Notes under the pieces: model-generated
Seen by the model: only the letters and a program-made list of their open reading frames with translations
Told to the model about the DNA's origin: nothing
The model's database searches: none
Translations under genes and position numbers: made by a program
Assembly (NCBI RefSeq): GCF_029051685.1
Contig: NZ_JAACFT010000021.1
Coordinates: forward strand, 1-64,000
Direction: 5' to 3'
From: Bradyrhizobium sp. CSA207
Lineage (GTDB): Bacteria > Pseudomonadota > Alphaproteobacteria > Rhizobiales > Xanthobacteraceae
DNA length: 64,000 bases
In this document: positions 47,435-55,421 of the stretch, piece by piece
Position numbering within the stretch: the stretch's first letter is position 1
Layout of the letters: each line of letters starts with the position of its first letter

Positions 47435-47881
47435 TCAATCCGGAAGGTTGTAGCCGAGCTCGGCGAGACCAATCAGATCGCCGGTCGAGTCCTTGGCTTC
47501 GACGGCAATCTGGACCCAGTTCTTTCCGGGGCCATAGTGATGCTTGCGTTTGACCTTGCCGGTTGCTGTGACGGTTTCGCCCACTTTTACGGGCTTCGTG
47601 AACTTCGCATCGACGAATCGGATGCTGCCGCCGTTCTCGCCGACGACACCCCAGGCGCGCGTGACGACAGATGCGAGTGTCGACATAGTCATCATGCCGT
47701 GCCCGACAGTTTCGGGCATGCCGAAGACCTTTGCGCGGGAAGCCCATTCCTCGTTCGTATGAACCGGATTCATATCGAGCGACCCAAGCGCATACCGATC
47801 GATTACAGCCTGGGCATAGGACTGCACTACTGGCGGAAACTCGTATCCGGCATTGATCGTGCTGAAAGTTGGATCGGACAT
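47435..47881 (-). CDS. MaoC-like dehydratase, catalytic subunit
   Basis: 148 residues, a single hot-dog domain. DMNPVHTNEEWA contains the Asp-x4-His hydratase motif, and PETVGHGMMTMSTLASVVTR is typical of the MaoC helix. Likely hydrates an enoyl-CoA. It follows the partner subunit gene by 15 bases. Confidence 0.9.
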   Translation of the reverse strand: MSDPTFSTINAGYEFPPVVQSYAQAVIDRYALGSLDMNPVHTNEEWASRAKVFGMPETVGHGMMTMSTLASVVTRAWGVVGENGGSIRFVDAKFTKPVKVGETVTATGKVKRKHHYGPGKNWVQIAVEAKDSTGDLIGLAELGYNLPD

Positions 47882-47896
47882 TTCGGGCTCCTTTGG

Positions 47897-48457
47897 TCAG
47901 GCGTTGGCGAAGCGGGCAACATCTGCCTGCGTTTCAGGGAGAATCAGCGAGCACCACCAGCGCGCCTTGAGCACGCCGCTCTCGTTGCGGAAATCGAGAA
48001 GCATCTGAAGGTAGGGCTTCTTGCGCTGAACGAATTTGTCCGTTGTCGTAACGGTCGTCGTGATCACCTCGCCATCCCGGAACGGCTCGAGAATTTCGAT
48101 CCGCTGGTGGGGATTGCGGGCACCAGGCGTTCGGATCCACGTTCCGATACCCTTTTCACCGAGACTGTAAAACCCGATGGTGGTCACGAAGATCGGATGC
48201 TGCAGGACTGCGCCGGTTGGCGAGTTCTTCCGCGCAAAGTCCGGATCTATCATCAGGGGATCAGTTTCACCGCAGGCGCGGTTGTATGCGACGATGTCTT
48301 CCTCGGATATCTTGAACGTACGCATGGCCGGTCCGGAATCCCCCACGGTCGCCTGCTCCCACGTCTCATAGTTTTCCCAGCCGACCATGAAGTCCCGGGA
48401 GAAATGCCGCTGTTTTTCAGTTTCAATGTATTTTTCGAGACGCACGGGAACAGGCAT
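47897..48457 (-). CDS. MaoC N-terminal-type dehydratase subunit (FAS1_DH region)
   Basis: 186 residues with a hot-dog fold. The segment aligning with the hydratase motif reads ETDPLMIDPDFAR, with Ile in place of the catalytic His, so this subunit is probably structural or substrate-binding and pairs with the adjacent catalytic subunit, as in mycobacterial HadA-HadB. AAAGGAGG precedes the ATG. Divergent from the TetR gene. Confidence 0.88.
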   Translation of the reverse strand: MPVPVRLEKYIETEKQRHFSRDFMVGWENYETWEQATVGDSGPAMRTFKISEEDIVAYNRACGETDPLMIDPDFARKNSPTGAVLQHPIFVTTIGFYSLGEKGIGTWIRTPGARNPHQRIEILEPFRDGEVITTTVTTTDKFVQRKKPYLQMLLDFRNESGVLKARWWCSLILPETQADVARFANA

Positions 48458-48487
48458 GGCATCCTCCTTTGGCTCAATATCCAACCG

Positions 48488-48524
48488 AACGATCGTTAGA
48501 AAATTAACCTACCGAACGATCGTT
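48488..48524 (-). promoter_or_regulatory. Tandem TetR operator candidates
   Basis: Two copies of ACCGAACGATCGTTNG, with perfect palindromic cores AACGATCGTT at 48488-48497 and 48515-48524, centres 27 bases apart. They occupy the middle of the 101-base region between the divergent MaoC and TetR genes, the classic site for autoregulation. Confidence 0.7.
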
Positions 48525-48558
48525 TGAAAATCAAGACCAGAGAAATTCGGAGAAGCGG

Positions 48559-49203
48559 ATGCCTTCGGCAGTATCGACAAAGGCGCAAAAGCCCAAGACC
48601 AGCAAAGAGATGGCGCCCAAAGCGGACCGCGCGACGAAGGGAATGCAGGCCAGGGAAAGAATAATTTCAGTCGCCGAAGCGATTTTCAACAAGCAAGGGT
48701 TCGACGGAACGTCGATGCGGGACATTGCGGCCGCCGCGGAAATGCAGCCGGCGTCGATGTATTACCACTTTGAATCCAAGGAGGAATTGTTGTGGGCAGT
48801 TTGGGAAAAGGGGGGAATTGAACTGCGGAACCGGGTCAATGCCGCCATCGAGGCAGAGACTGGCCCATGGCAACGCATGGAAACCGCATGCGTTGCTCAC
48901 GTGACCGGTTTGCTGGATTGGCGGCGCGCAAATCAGGTCCTATTCGTCATGCCGCCTTGGCATTACCCTGAGAGCATCAAGGCGCGCGTGATCGCGCTCC
49001 GGCACGGGTACGAACAAATCTTCGTAAGCCTTATCGATGACTTGCCGCTACGAACCGGCATCGATCGCCGTTATCTGCGCCTCACGCTGATCGGCGCGCT
49101 TTCATGGTCTCTCTTTTGGTTCAAGAAGGAGCGCGACACACCAGCGGCTATAGCGAAGCAAATTTTATCGATGTTGCGTGAGGGCATAGAGGGCACGAAG
49201 TAG
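48559..49203 (+). CDS. TetR-family regulator of module 2
   Basis: 214 residues. A Lys-rich arm precedes the helix-turn-helix at about 35-80 (ISVAEAIFNKQGFDGTSMRD, then ASMYYHFESKEELLWAVWEK); the C-terminal domain resembles KstR2/PsrA-type fatty acyl-CoA-responsive regulators. GGAG precedes the ATG. Matching palindromes in its own promoter and upstream of the acyl-CoA ligase suggest it represses the MaoC pair and the ligase-importer set until an acyl-CoA appears. Confidence 0.9.
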   Translation: MPSAVSTKAQKPKTSKEMAPKADRATKGMQARERIISVAEAIFNKQGFDGTSMRDIAAAAEMQPASMYYHFESKEELLWAVWEKGGIELRNRVNAAIEAETGPWQRMETACVAHVTGLLDWRRANQVLFVMPPWHYPESIKARVIALRHGYEQIFVSLIDDLPLRTGIDRRYLRLTLIGALSWSLFWFKKERDTPAAIAKQILSMLREGIEGTK

Positions 49204-49220
49204 CGTAAAATTCCACGCCT

Positions 49221-49257
49221 GCCAAAACGCGAGGCGGTCATCATCCACTGCCGGGCG
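49221..49257 (+). repeat. Dispersed intergenic repeat, copy 1
   Basis: About 35 bases beginning GCCAAAACGC and containing CATCATCCACTGCCGG, roughly 78% matched by 53135-53168. Lies 18 bases before the hairpin element at 49275. Confidence 0.45.
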
Positions 49258-49274
49258 ACGGCCGCGTGGCAAAA

Positions 49275-49332
49275 TGGCCGACTGTAGGGCAGTCGGCCGG
49301 GGGTCCAAGTTGAGCGGAGCGATACCGCCTGC
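49275..49332 (+). ncRNA. Structured noncoding element, copy 1
   Basis: A 9-base-pair hairpin (GGCCGACTG 49276-49284, CAGTCGGCC 49290-49298, 5-base loop) is followed by GGTCCAAGT and AGCGATACCGCCTGC. The same order recurs at 55231-55288. The stems differ between copies but remain paired (A-T here, G-C there at the same position). The strand and whether it is transcribed are unknown. Confidence 0.5.
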
Positions 49333-49594
49333 TTTGCGGGAGTCGCAATCCCAGTCAACTGCGAATCTCCTGAACCGATTCTCAAATGGAATTGACAAAT
49401 ATCCGTCTTGAGGTCGAATTGGCGTTCGGTTCTGCTAGAAAATGTTCACGACCTACGTCGGCAAGCGACTACTTAGCTCCCATGAAAGGCCGCGAATAGA
49501 TTTGCCTCAGGTGCAGCATTATCTTGCGGCAGTTCGGCCAGTCCAGCAGCAGCGCTAGGATTGGTGCAAAGGAAGAACAAGGGAGGCGCCACAG

Positions 49595-50020
49595 ATGGAC
49601 CATATCGATACGACCAGGGAACTCTTCGCGCAATTCCGGGGGGACGACCGGCCAGGCCCGATCCACATGCTCAACTTGGTGCGCTTGCGCAAGGAAGCGG
49701 CATATTCGGACGGCCGGAAGGCGAGCGGCGCCGAAGCCTATGCGGCCTATGGCCGCGAGAGCGCACCGGTGTTCGAGCGAGTCGGTGGCCGGATCTTCTG
49801 GCGGGGTAAGTTCGAGTTGATGCTCATCGGTCCGCAAGAGGAGCGCTGGGATCACTGCTTCATCGCCGAATATCCAAGCGTTGCGGCATTTGTCGATATG
49901 ATCCGCGATCCCGTATATCGCGAAGCGGTGAAGCATAGGCAGGCGGCCGTCGAAGATTCACGCCTAGTCCGCCACGCGGTGCTGCCGGTCGGCAGGAACT
50001 TTGGCGAGACAGCGCAGTAG
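49595..50020 (+). CDS. DUF1330 family protein
   Basis: 141 residues with a ferredoxin-like dimeric alpha/beta-barrel pattern (PIHMLNLVRLRKEAAYSDGR; AYGRESAPVFERVGGRIFW; WDHCFIAEYPSVAAFVDMIR). Members are small dimeric proteins of unknown function, sometimes next to catabolic genes. GGGAGGCG lies before the ATG. Confidence 0.85.
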   Translation: MDHIDTTRELFAQFRGDDRPGPIHMLNLVRLRKEAAYSDGRKASGAEAYAAYGRESAPVFERVGGRIFWRGKFELMLIGPQEERWDHCFIAEYPSVAAFVDMIRDPVYREAVKHRQAAVEDSRLVRHAVLPVGRNFGETAQ

Positions 50021-50355
50021 GCGAGGGGCTGCGGATGTGGCCCATACACGGCCGCAACAACGGTCGCCCGCGGGTTCGCTGCTTCATCCCGGCCAGCCGG
50101 ATGTGACCTGTAGTCGGGTCCGCCCACTAACCATCGCTGGCCCGACCTTGTTGGCCCTACCTTTCCCGTTGTGCCCGACCGAACGGCCGTGCCGCGCAGC
50201 GAAAGTTTCTCGGAAGCTCGCGTTTGACTTCCGTGGCACAGAGCTTGGGCCATCTGCGGCCTGACGCGTTTCGGGCAAGCACCTGATGGAGGCGGGTAGA
50301 ACGCCGGCTAGGCGCGGAAAAGATCGGCGCATTTGCCACATTATCCGACATAGCG
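50021..50355 (+). other. Intergenic, no gene recognised
   Basis: About 335 bases of high-GC sequence. It may hold eroded upstream parts of the LysR remnant that follows, but no family motif could be read. Confidence 0.35.
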
Positions 50356-50690
50356 ATGCCGCGGACCGCGCGCCACATCTTGGATGAGGAGATGATGCTG
50401 GCGCATGGTGCTGGCAACAAACTCGCGCTGCCGAAAGTCGTCTCGTTCGATCGGGTTCGGGACTTAGATATCGTCATCCCTTCACGCCGTCACGGGCTCA
50501 GGCGCATCGTGGACGACGCGGCCGCCAAAGCTGGCTTCAGCCTGAGACCCCGCTTGAGATTGGCACGCCGTCGGCTATCTGCGAGGTAATCGCCACGACG
50601 GGCATCTGGATTGACCAAGCTGCCTCAAGACGCCCCGGCTTGCCGGACCGCGATACTTCTCCGATATCGAAACGGCGAGCAGCCATCCTC
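50356..50690 (+). pseudogene. LysR effector-domain remnant
   Basis: DLDIVIPSRRHGLRRIVDDA and AAKAGFSLRPRL match the effector domain of LysR regulators that read ...LILPSRPHGLRRLVDEAA. The frame then shifts, and LEIGTPSAICEVIATTG continues the domain in another frame. No helix-turn-helix part remains upstream, so this is a truncated, frameshifted relic. The ends are approximate. Confidence 0.7.
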
Positions 50691-50767
50691 TCATAGGCTT
50701 CGTATCGCCGCTATGGTGCTAGGGAATAGGCCTTAACACCCAGCTTCACATGCGTTCTATTTTAGAA

Positions 50768-50870
50768 TTGACAACATTTGCTTCTGGTGATTACTTCAAG
50801 GAGCAAGTGAGAGAAACCTCCCGATAACTTGCATGACTCGGAGCCACCTTCATAAAGGTGGCTCTTTTTT
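50768..50870 (+). ncRNA. Candidate short RNA ending in intrinsic terminator
   Basis: TTGACA at 50768-50773 could be a -35 box (the -10 near 50791 is weak). A textbook terminator follows: GAGCCACCTT (50841-50850), loop CATA, AAGGTGGCTC (50855-50864), then a T tract to 50870. A transcript of about 70 bases with no coding frame would result. Alternatively the hairpin is a transcription leader for the acetoacetyl-CoA synthetase gene 130 bases on. Confidence 0.4.
50841..50870 (+). terminator. Intrinsic terminator
   Basis: Perfect 10-base-pair stem, 4-base loop and a run of six T on the + strand. The nearest upstream gene on this strand is only a LysR relic, so what it terminates is unclear. Confidence 0.8.
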
Positions 50871-51002
50871 CGAACCTCCGCTCTAACGGAACGTCGCTTA
50901 AGCGCAATGGTTTTTGTCGTCTGCCGATCCTAATTTGGCGACTTGAGCGAATGATCCGCGTGGAAACACGCCTCCTGTTGGAAATGTCGCGGGCGAGAAA
51001 CG

Positions 51003-53048
51003 ATGACCCCCTCTTCCAATTCTCAGATTTCGCGGTATGGCCGCTGGCTCGCGGAGAACAGAAGCCTCTCCTTCGCGAACTACGAGGAAATGCGACAGTG
51101 GTCTGTGCGCGATCTGGAAAGCTTTTGGCACAGCGTCTGGGACTATTATGATTTGCAATCGCCAACGGCGTTTTCGGCGGTGATCACCGAACGCAAGATG
51201 CCGGGCGCAATTTGGTTTCGTGGCGCGCAGGTCAACTACGCCCGCCAGGTTTTCCGGCACGTCACCGCAGCGGACGCTTTTGGTCTCCCGGCGATCGTCA
51301 GCGGCGGCGAGGATGGCCCTCTCAAAGAGACGAGTTGGCCCGAGCTACGGCGCAAGGCGGCCGCCCTCGCGCTGCACTTGCGCGAAGAGGGCGTTGGCCC
51401 CGGAGACCGCGTCGCGGCGTACTTGCCCAACATCCCCGAGACCATCGTTGCGTTTCTGGCAACCGCCAGCATCGGCGCGGTCTGGAGTGTTTGCGCGCCT
51501 GACATGGCCGCGCCTGCCGTGATCGATCGTTTCAAGCAGATAGAGCCAAAGGTTCTTATTGCGTGCGACGCCGTCACCTATGCCGGCCGGCGGCACGACC
51601 GCCGCGATGTTGTCGACGCGCTCAGGCGATCTCTGACGACAGTCCAGCATGTGATTCTGCATGGCGAGCGGATCGGGGCGCCCGACGCACAACTTTCCAG
51701 CGTTCTCGCAAGCACGAGTGCGGCTATCGAGGGCTTCGAACCGATCTGGCTTCCGTTCGACCATCCGCTCTGGATCGTCTATTCCAGCGGCACTACAGGA
51801 CTACCGAAGCCAATAGTGCACGGCCATGGCGGCATCATCATCGCGATGATGGCACTGTTGGGCCTTCACAACGATATCGGCTGCTCCTATCACCCAAACT
51901 CGTTCGGCGAGCGTTATCACTGGTACTCTTCGACCGGCTGGATCATGTGGAACAGCCAAATCGGCGGCCTGCTCGGCGGCACCACCTGCTGCATCTTCGA
52001 CGGCAGCCCCGGTGGCGCCAAGGACAAGCCGGACTGGACCACCTTGTGGCGCTTCGTCGCGCAGTCGAAAGCCACCTTCTTCGGCGCGGGCGCGGCGTTC
52101 TTCGCCAATTGCGCCAAGGCGGAGATCGATCTTGCCGCCGCCGGCGATCTGTCGCGGCTGCGCTGCCTCGGCTCGACCGGCTCGCCACTCAGCGCCGACA
52201 CCCAGGCCTGGTTCAACGAACGCTTCGCGGCGCTGTCGAAGACCAACGGCAGCGCGGCGCAGGCCGACATCTGGTGGGCCAACATCTCCGGCGGCACCGA
52301 TTTCGCCGGCGCCTTTATCGGCGGCAACCGCGAGCTGCCGCAAACGCCGGGCGCGATGCAGTGCCGGCTCCTGGGTGCTGCCGTGGAAGCCTTCAACGAA
52401 CAGGGCCGCGCCGTGATCAACGAGGTCGGCGAACTCGTCTGCACCGAGCCGATGCCGTCGATGCCGCTCTATTTCTGGAACGACGAGGGCGATGAACGGT
52501 ATCGCTCGAGCTATTTCGAGACCTATCCGGACAATTTCGACGGCAGCGGCCGCGGGCCGGTGTGGCGGCACGGCGACTGGCTCAAGGTCAATCCGGACGG
52601 CTCCTGCATCATCTACGGCCGCAGCGATGCCACCATCAACCGGCACGGCCTGCGCATGGGCACCAGCGAGCTCTATTCGGCGATCGAGGCGCTGCCGGAA
52701 GTGCTGGATTCGCTCGTCGTCGACCTCGAATATCTCGACCGCGATAGCTACATGCCGCTGTTCATCGTGCTGCGCGAGGGCGTCGCGTTCGACGGCACGA
52801 TGCAGGCGAAGATCAACAAGGCGATCGAGGCCAGTCTGTCACGACGTTTCCTGCCGAACGAGATTTTCGCCGTCGTCGAGATCCCGCGCACGCTCTCGGG
52901 TAAGAAGCAAGAACTGCCGATCAAGAAGCTCCTGCTCGGACAGCCGGTGGAGAAAGTCATCAATAAGGAGGCTATGGCCAATCCGGCCTGCCTCGACTGG
53001 TATCTCGCATTCGCGCGCGACTATCTGGCGCGGAGTGCGGCTAACTAG
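51003..53048 (+). CDS. aacS: Acetoacetate--CoA ligase
   Basis: 681 residues of the ANL superfamily. SFANYEEMRQWSVRDLESFW at the N-terminus and the order of motifs (YSSGTTGLPKPIVHGHGG about 261-278; YHWYSSTGWIMWNSQIGGLL; LSGKKQELPIKKLL near the end) are those of acetoacetyl-CoA synthetase. Activates acetoacetate with ATP for ketone-body or polyhydroxybutyrate turnover. Slightly longer than the usual 650 residues. GC rises sharply from about 51950 onward, although the frame and motifs are continuous. Confidence 0.94.
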   Translation: MTPSSNSQISRYGRWLAENRSLSFANYEEMRQWSVRDLESFWHSVWDYYDLQSPTAFSAVITERKMPGAIWFRGAQVNYARQVFRHVTAADAFGLPAIVSGGEDGPLKETSWPELRRKAAALALHLREEGVGPGDRVAAYLPNIPETIVAFLATASIGAVWSVCAPDMAAPAVIDRFKQIEPKVLIACDAVTYAGRRHDRRDVVDALRRSLTTVQHVILHGERIGAPDAQLSSVLASTSAAIEGFEPIWLPFDHPLWIVYSSGTTGLPKPIVHGHGGIIIAMMALLGLHNDIGCSYHPNSFGERYHWYSSTGWIMWNSQIGGLLGGTTCCIFDGSPGGAKDKPDWTTLWRFVAQSKATFFGAGAAFFANCAKAEIDLAAAGDLSRLRCLGSTGSPLSADTQAWFNERFAALSKTNGSAAQADIWWANISGGTDFAGAFIGGNRELPQTPGAMQCRLLGAAVEAFNEQGRAVINEVGELVCTEPMPSMPLYFWNDEGDERYRSSYFETYPDNFDGSGRGPVWRHGDWLKVNPDGSCIIYGRSDATINRHGLRMGTSELYSAIEALPEVLDSLVVDLEYLDRDSYMPLFIVLREGVAFDGTMQAKINKAIEASLSRRFLPNEIFAVVEIPRTLSGKKQELPIKKLLLGQPVEKVINKEAMANPACLDWYLAFARDYLARSAAN

Positions 53049-53718
53049 ACCACGCTTGGAGACGCCGGCGCGGCGTGCCTCCGTTTCAGTGCTGGTCGCG
53101 GCCAGGCCGGTGGGTAGCGTTCAACCCACGCGCAGGCAAAACGCAAGTCGGCCATCACCCACTACCGGCCGGCACGCGTGGCGGTAGGCGCGTGAACGCC
53201 GTGAACCCCTAGGGAAGCAGTGTGCTTCCAAATTCGCATGTAGATCACCGCAGTCGCATCCTGCTCGGTCCGCTCGCAAGATCAAGACCGGACGGGCCCT
53301 CGATGCGTACCCAGTCGATCTTGCCAGCCGGAATACACAGCTCATGCTTCAGATGATGATGATGATCGTGTCCCGGCCCTGGAAACGTTCGCTCGATCTC
53401 GCCGTCTGGTGCTTCTTCGGCCGCATCGTCCCTTCTGATGCAGGCAAGGAATGATGCTTCCCGCCTGGAGGGAATTGCTAAACGAAATTGCGGGGTTCTG
53501 AAACCCACCGCTTCACAAAAATCGCAATCTTGAAAGGGCCTTAGCTCGACCGCGATTGCCGTTCAGCGGCTCAGGCCTTCTTCACGGATGAGGAAGGGGT
53601 ATGAAACACATTACAACAGCGGACGATTGACACTCCCTAGCATATGCTCGTCTATTCAGCTCTGCGGCCTCTCAAAATGGTCGCAAGAGCGACTTCATAT
53701 TACGCGCGGATGGTAACG
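53049..53718 (-). other. Intergenic, no firm gene
   Basis: About 670 bases. A minus-strand frame at 53245-53508 (87 codons, with an HDHHHH run) has no ribosome site I trust and no known relatives. The dispersed repeat copy 2 is at 53135-53168. An imperfect hairpin GGAGACGCCG...CGGCGTGCCTCC just after aacS may act as its terminator. Confidence 0.35.
53135..53168 (+). repeat. Dispersed intergenic repeat, copy 2
   Basis: Begins GGCAAAACGC and contains CATCACCCACTACCGG; partner of 49221-49257. Function unknown. Confidence 0.45.
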
Positions 53719-54612
53719 ATGAACGAGCAGCCTCTTCCGAAGCAAACGGCAAACGTCCTTGGTAAAAGGATGGCTTACTACGACGGAGGAACAGGAACTC
53801 CGATTGTGTTCCTCCACGGCAACCCGACCTCTTCGTATGTTTGGCGCAATGTAGTTTCAGAACTGAGAGGATGTGGTCGTCTCATTGCGCCTGATCTGAT
53901 CGGTATGGGAGATTCGGAAAAGCTGCCAAATCCGGGGCCTGACACCTATAGCTTTGAAACCCAACGTCAGTACCTTTGGTCACTTCTCGACACTCTTGTA
54001 GCACCCACGGAAAAAATCATTCTTGTAATTCACGATTGGGGATCTGTGCTCGGGTTCGATTGGGCACATGCCCGTCCCGACAGGGTTCTTGGAATAGCCT
54101 ACATGGAAGGCATTGTTCGCTCGATCAAAGACTGGAGTGAGTGGAACGCATCAGCCACCCCGGTTTTTCAGGGCTTTCGATCAGAACAAGGCGAGGAAAT
54201 GGTTCTGGACAAAAACCTGTTTATTGAACGGGTGTTGCCCGGATCGATCCTTCGAAAGCTGTCCGACAGCGAGATGGCAGAATACCGAAAGCCGTTTATG
54301 AATCGGGAGGATCGATGGCCAATGCTTTCTTGGCCACGGCAGCTCCCCATCGCGGGAGAGCCCGTGCGAATCGTGGAGTTGGTTGATTCGTACTCAAAGT
54401 GGATGTCTGAGAACGACATCCCCAAGCTGTTTGTAAACGCGGAGCCTGGTGCCGTGCTTACGGGTCAAGTCCGGGAATTTTGTCGCAAGTGGAAGAACCA
54501 AACTGAAGTGACAGTCAAGGGCGCTCATTTTATTCAAGAGGATTCCGGCCGCGAGATTGGTGATCAGATTCGAGCTTGGATCAACAAGCACGCACTCACC
54601 GCAAATAGATAA
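53719..54612 (+). CDS. Haloalkane dehalogenase, subfamily HLD-II
   Basis: 297 residues from the ATG at 53719. Alpha/beta hydrolase fold with nucleophile Asp106 in HDWGS, catalytic acid Glu130 (YMEGIV) and His270 (KGAHFIQED). Halide-binding Asn35 (HGNPTS) and Trp107 are present, the exact DhaA/LinB set. Hydrolyses carbon-halogen bonds to an alcohol. GC is near 50%, well below most of the window, which suggests horizontal transfer. In-frame starts at 53644 and 53710 are possible, but MNEQPLPKQTANVLGKRMAY aligns with family starts. Confidence 0.93.
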   Translation: MNEQPLPKQTANVLGKRMAYYDGGTGTPIVFLHGNPTSSYVWRNVVSELRGCGRLIAPDLIGMGDSEKLPNPGPDTYSFETQRQYLWSLLDTLVAPTEKIILVIHDWGSVLGFDWAHARPDRVLGIAYMEGIVRSIKDWSEWNASATPVFQGFRSEQGEEMVLDKNLFIERVLPGSILRKLSDSEMAEYRKPFMNREDRWPMLSWPRQLPIAGEPVRIVELVDSYSKWMSENDIPKLFVNAEPGAVLTGQVREFCRKWKNQTEVTVKGAHFIQEDSGREIGDQIRAWINKHALTANR

Positions 54613-54758
54613 AGCTGAACGCGCGTCGGCATCTCGTCGTTATCGAAGTTGCTTTGGATCCCAGAGCGCGATCGGTTTGGGACCGCTTCGAAGCAGGGAC
54701 CGCAACCCTGGAATGCCGCCTGGTAAACCGCGGATCTCGATGCTGCGGTGGCGTTAGC

Positions 54759-55049
54759 TCAGGACGCCTCCGCTTGCGGCTGCTTCAGGAGCAGGGCCTG
54801 CAATTCCCCGGATCGAAACATCTCCGCCACGATGCCACAGCCCTACGAATTCGCCGCGGACGTATAGTTGCGGAATCGTCGGCCGATCCGAGTAATCCTT
54901 GATAACTTGCCGGAGTTCTTCTCACTGGTACATGTCGTGCGATTTGAATGGGGCGAGATGGTCGACTTTCCGGGTGACTCGCGCAGAGAACCAGGAGCTG
55001 GCGCCGTTGGCGCCCCTTTCATGAACAAACGGATCTCGTTTGCGTCCAC
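54759..55049 (-). pseudogene. Monothiol glutaredoxin (grxD-like) remnant
   Basis: Starts M-D-A-N-E-I-R-L-F-M-K-G, the usual start region. The CGFS active-site segment is eroded to a WFSARVTRKVDHL-like reading in another frame. EELRQVIKDYSDRPTIPQLY then VRGEFVG and finally AEMFRSGELQALLLKQPQAE follow in further frames, with stops between. At least three frameshifts and a lost active-site Cys: clearly dead. Confidence 0.82.
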
Positions 55050-55421
55050 TTAGTGGCGGATCGAATCTGCGACACTCAGGACGCTTCCCCAATCATCGGC
55101 CAAGCTTGGTAATAATCACCGCCCAAGCAGGGTTAAGCTTCGCTGTTGAACCGACCAACGCGCCGAGCGGAATTCCCGAGGGAGGTTTGCACAACTCTAG
55201 GCAGTCCGCGGCTCTGCCGGTTCATAAAAAGGGCCGGCTGCAGTGCAGCCGGCCCAAGGTCCAAGTCAGCGGAAGCGATACCGCCTGCCTGGGAGCTTCA
55301 AGAGCAATAAACGACGGACGTTCGGTAACATCAATTCCAAAATAGCACTGACGTTGGCCTTGCCGTGAAGTGAACGGCCAGTAGAAATCCGCTCTCTATC
55401 AATCGAATAACGTTTATTCCT
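55050..55421 (+). other. Intergenic holding noncoding element copy 2
   Basis: About 370 bases with no protein gene recognised. The GST gene ends at 55422 on the opposite strand without a T-tract terminator that I can see. Confidence 0.4.
55231..55288 (+). ncRNA. Structured noncoding element, copy 2
   Basis: A 10-base-pair hairpin (GGGCCGGCTG 55231-55240, CAGCCGGCCC 55246-55255, 5-base loop) followed by GGTCCAAGT and AGCGATACCGCCTGC (55258-55288). Same order and spacing as 49275-49332. Confidence 0.5.

Larger units (their letters stand above)
49204..49594 (+). other. Intergenic with repeats
   Basis: About 390 bases holding the dispersed repeat at 49221 and the hairpin element at 49275. No protein gene recognised; GGGAGGCGCC near 49581 precedes the next gene. 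Confidence 0.45.
50691..51002 (+). other. AT-richer intergenic stretch
   Basis: About 310 bases, noticeably richer in A and T around 50745-50800 than its surroundings. It holds the possible short RNA and terminator; no protein gene seen. Confidence 0.4.

Noticed and set aside
47378..48499. 373-codon plus-strand frame opposite the MaoC genes
   Set aside because: Spans two good genes and their intergenic gap on the other strand, with no family resemblance.
53245..53508. 87-codon minus-strand frame with a poly-His stretch as a metal-binding protein
   Set aside because: No ribosome site, no relatives recognised, lies in a repeat-bearing intergenic zone; could be chance.
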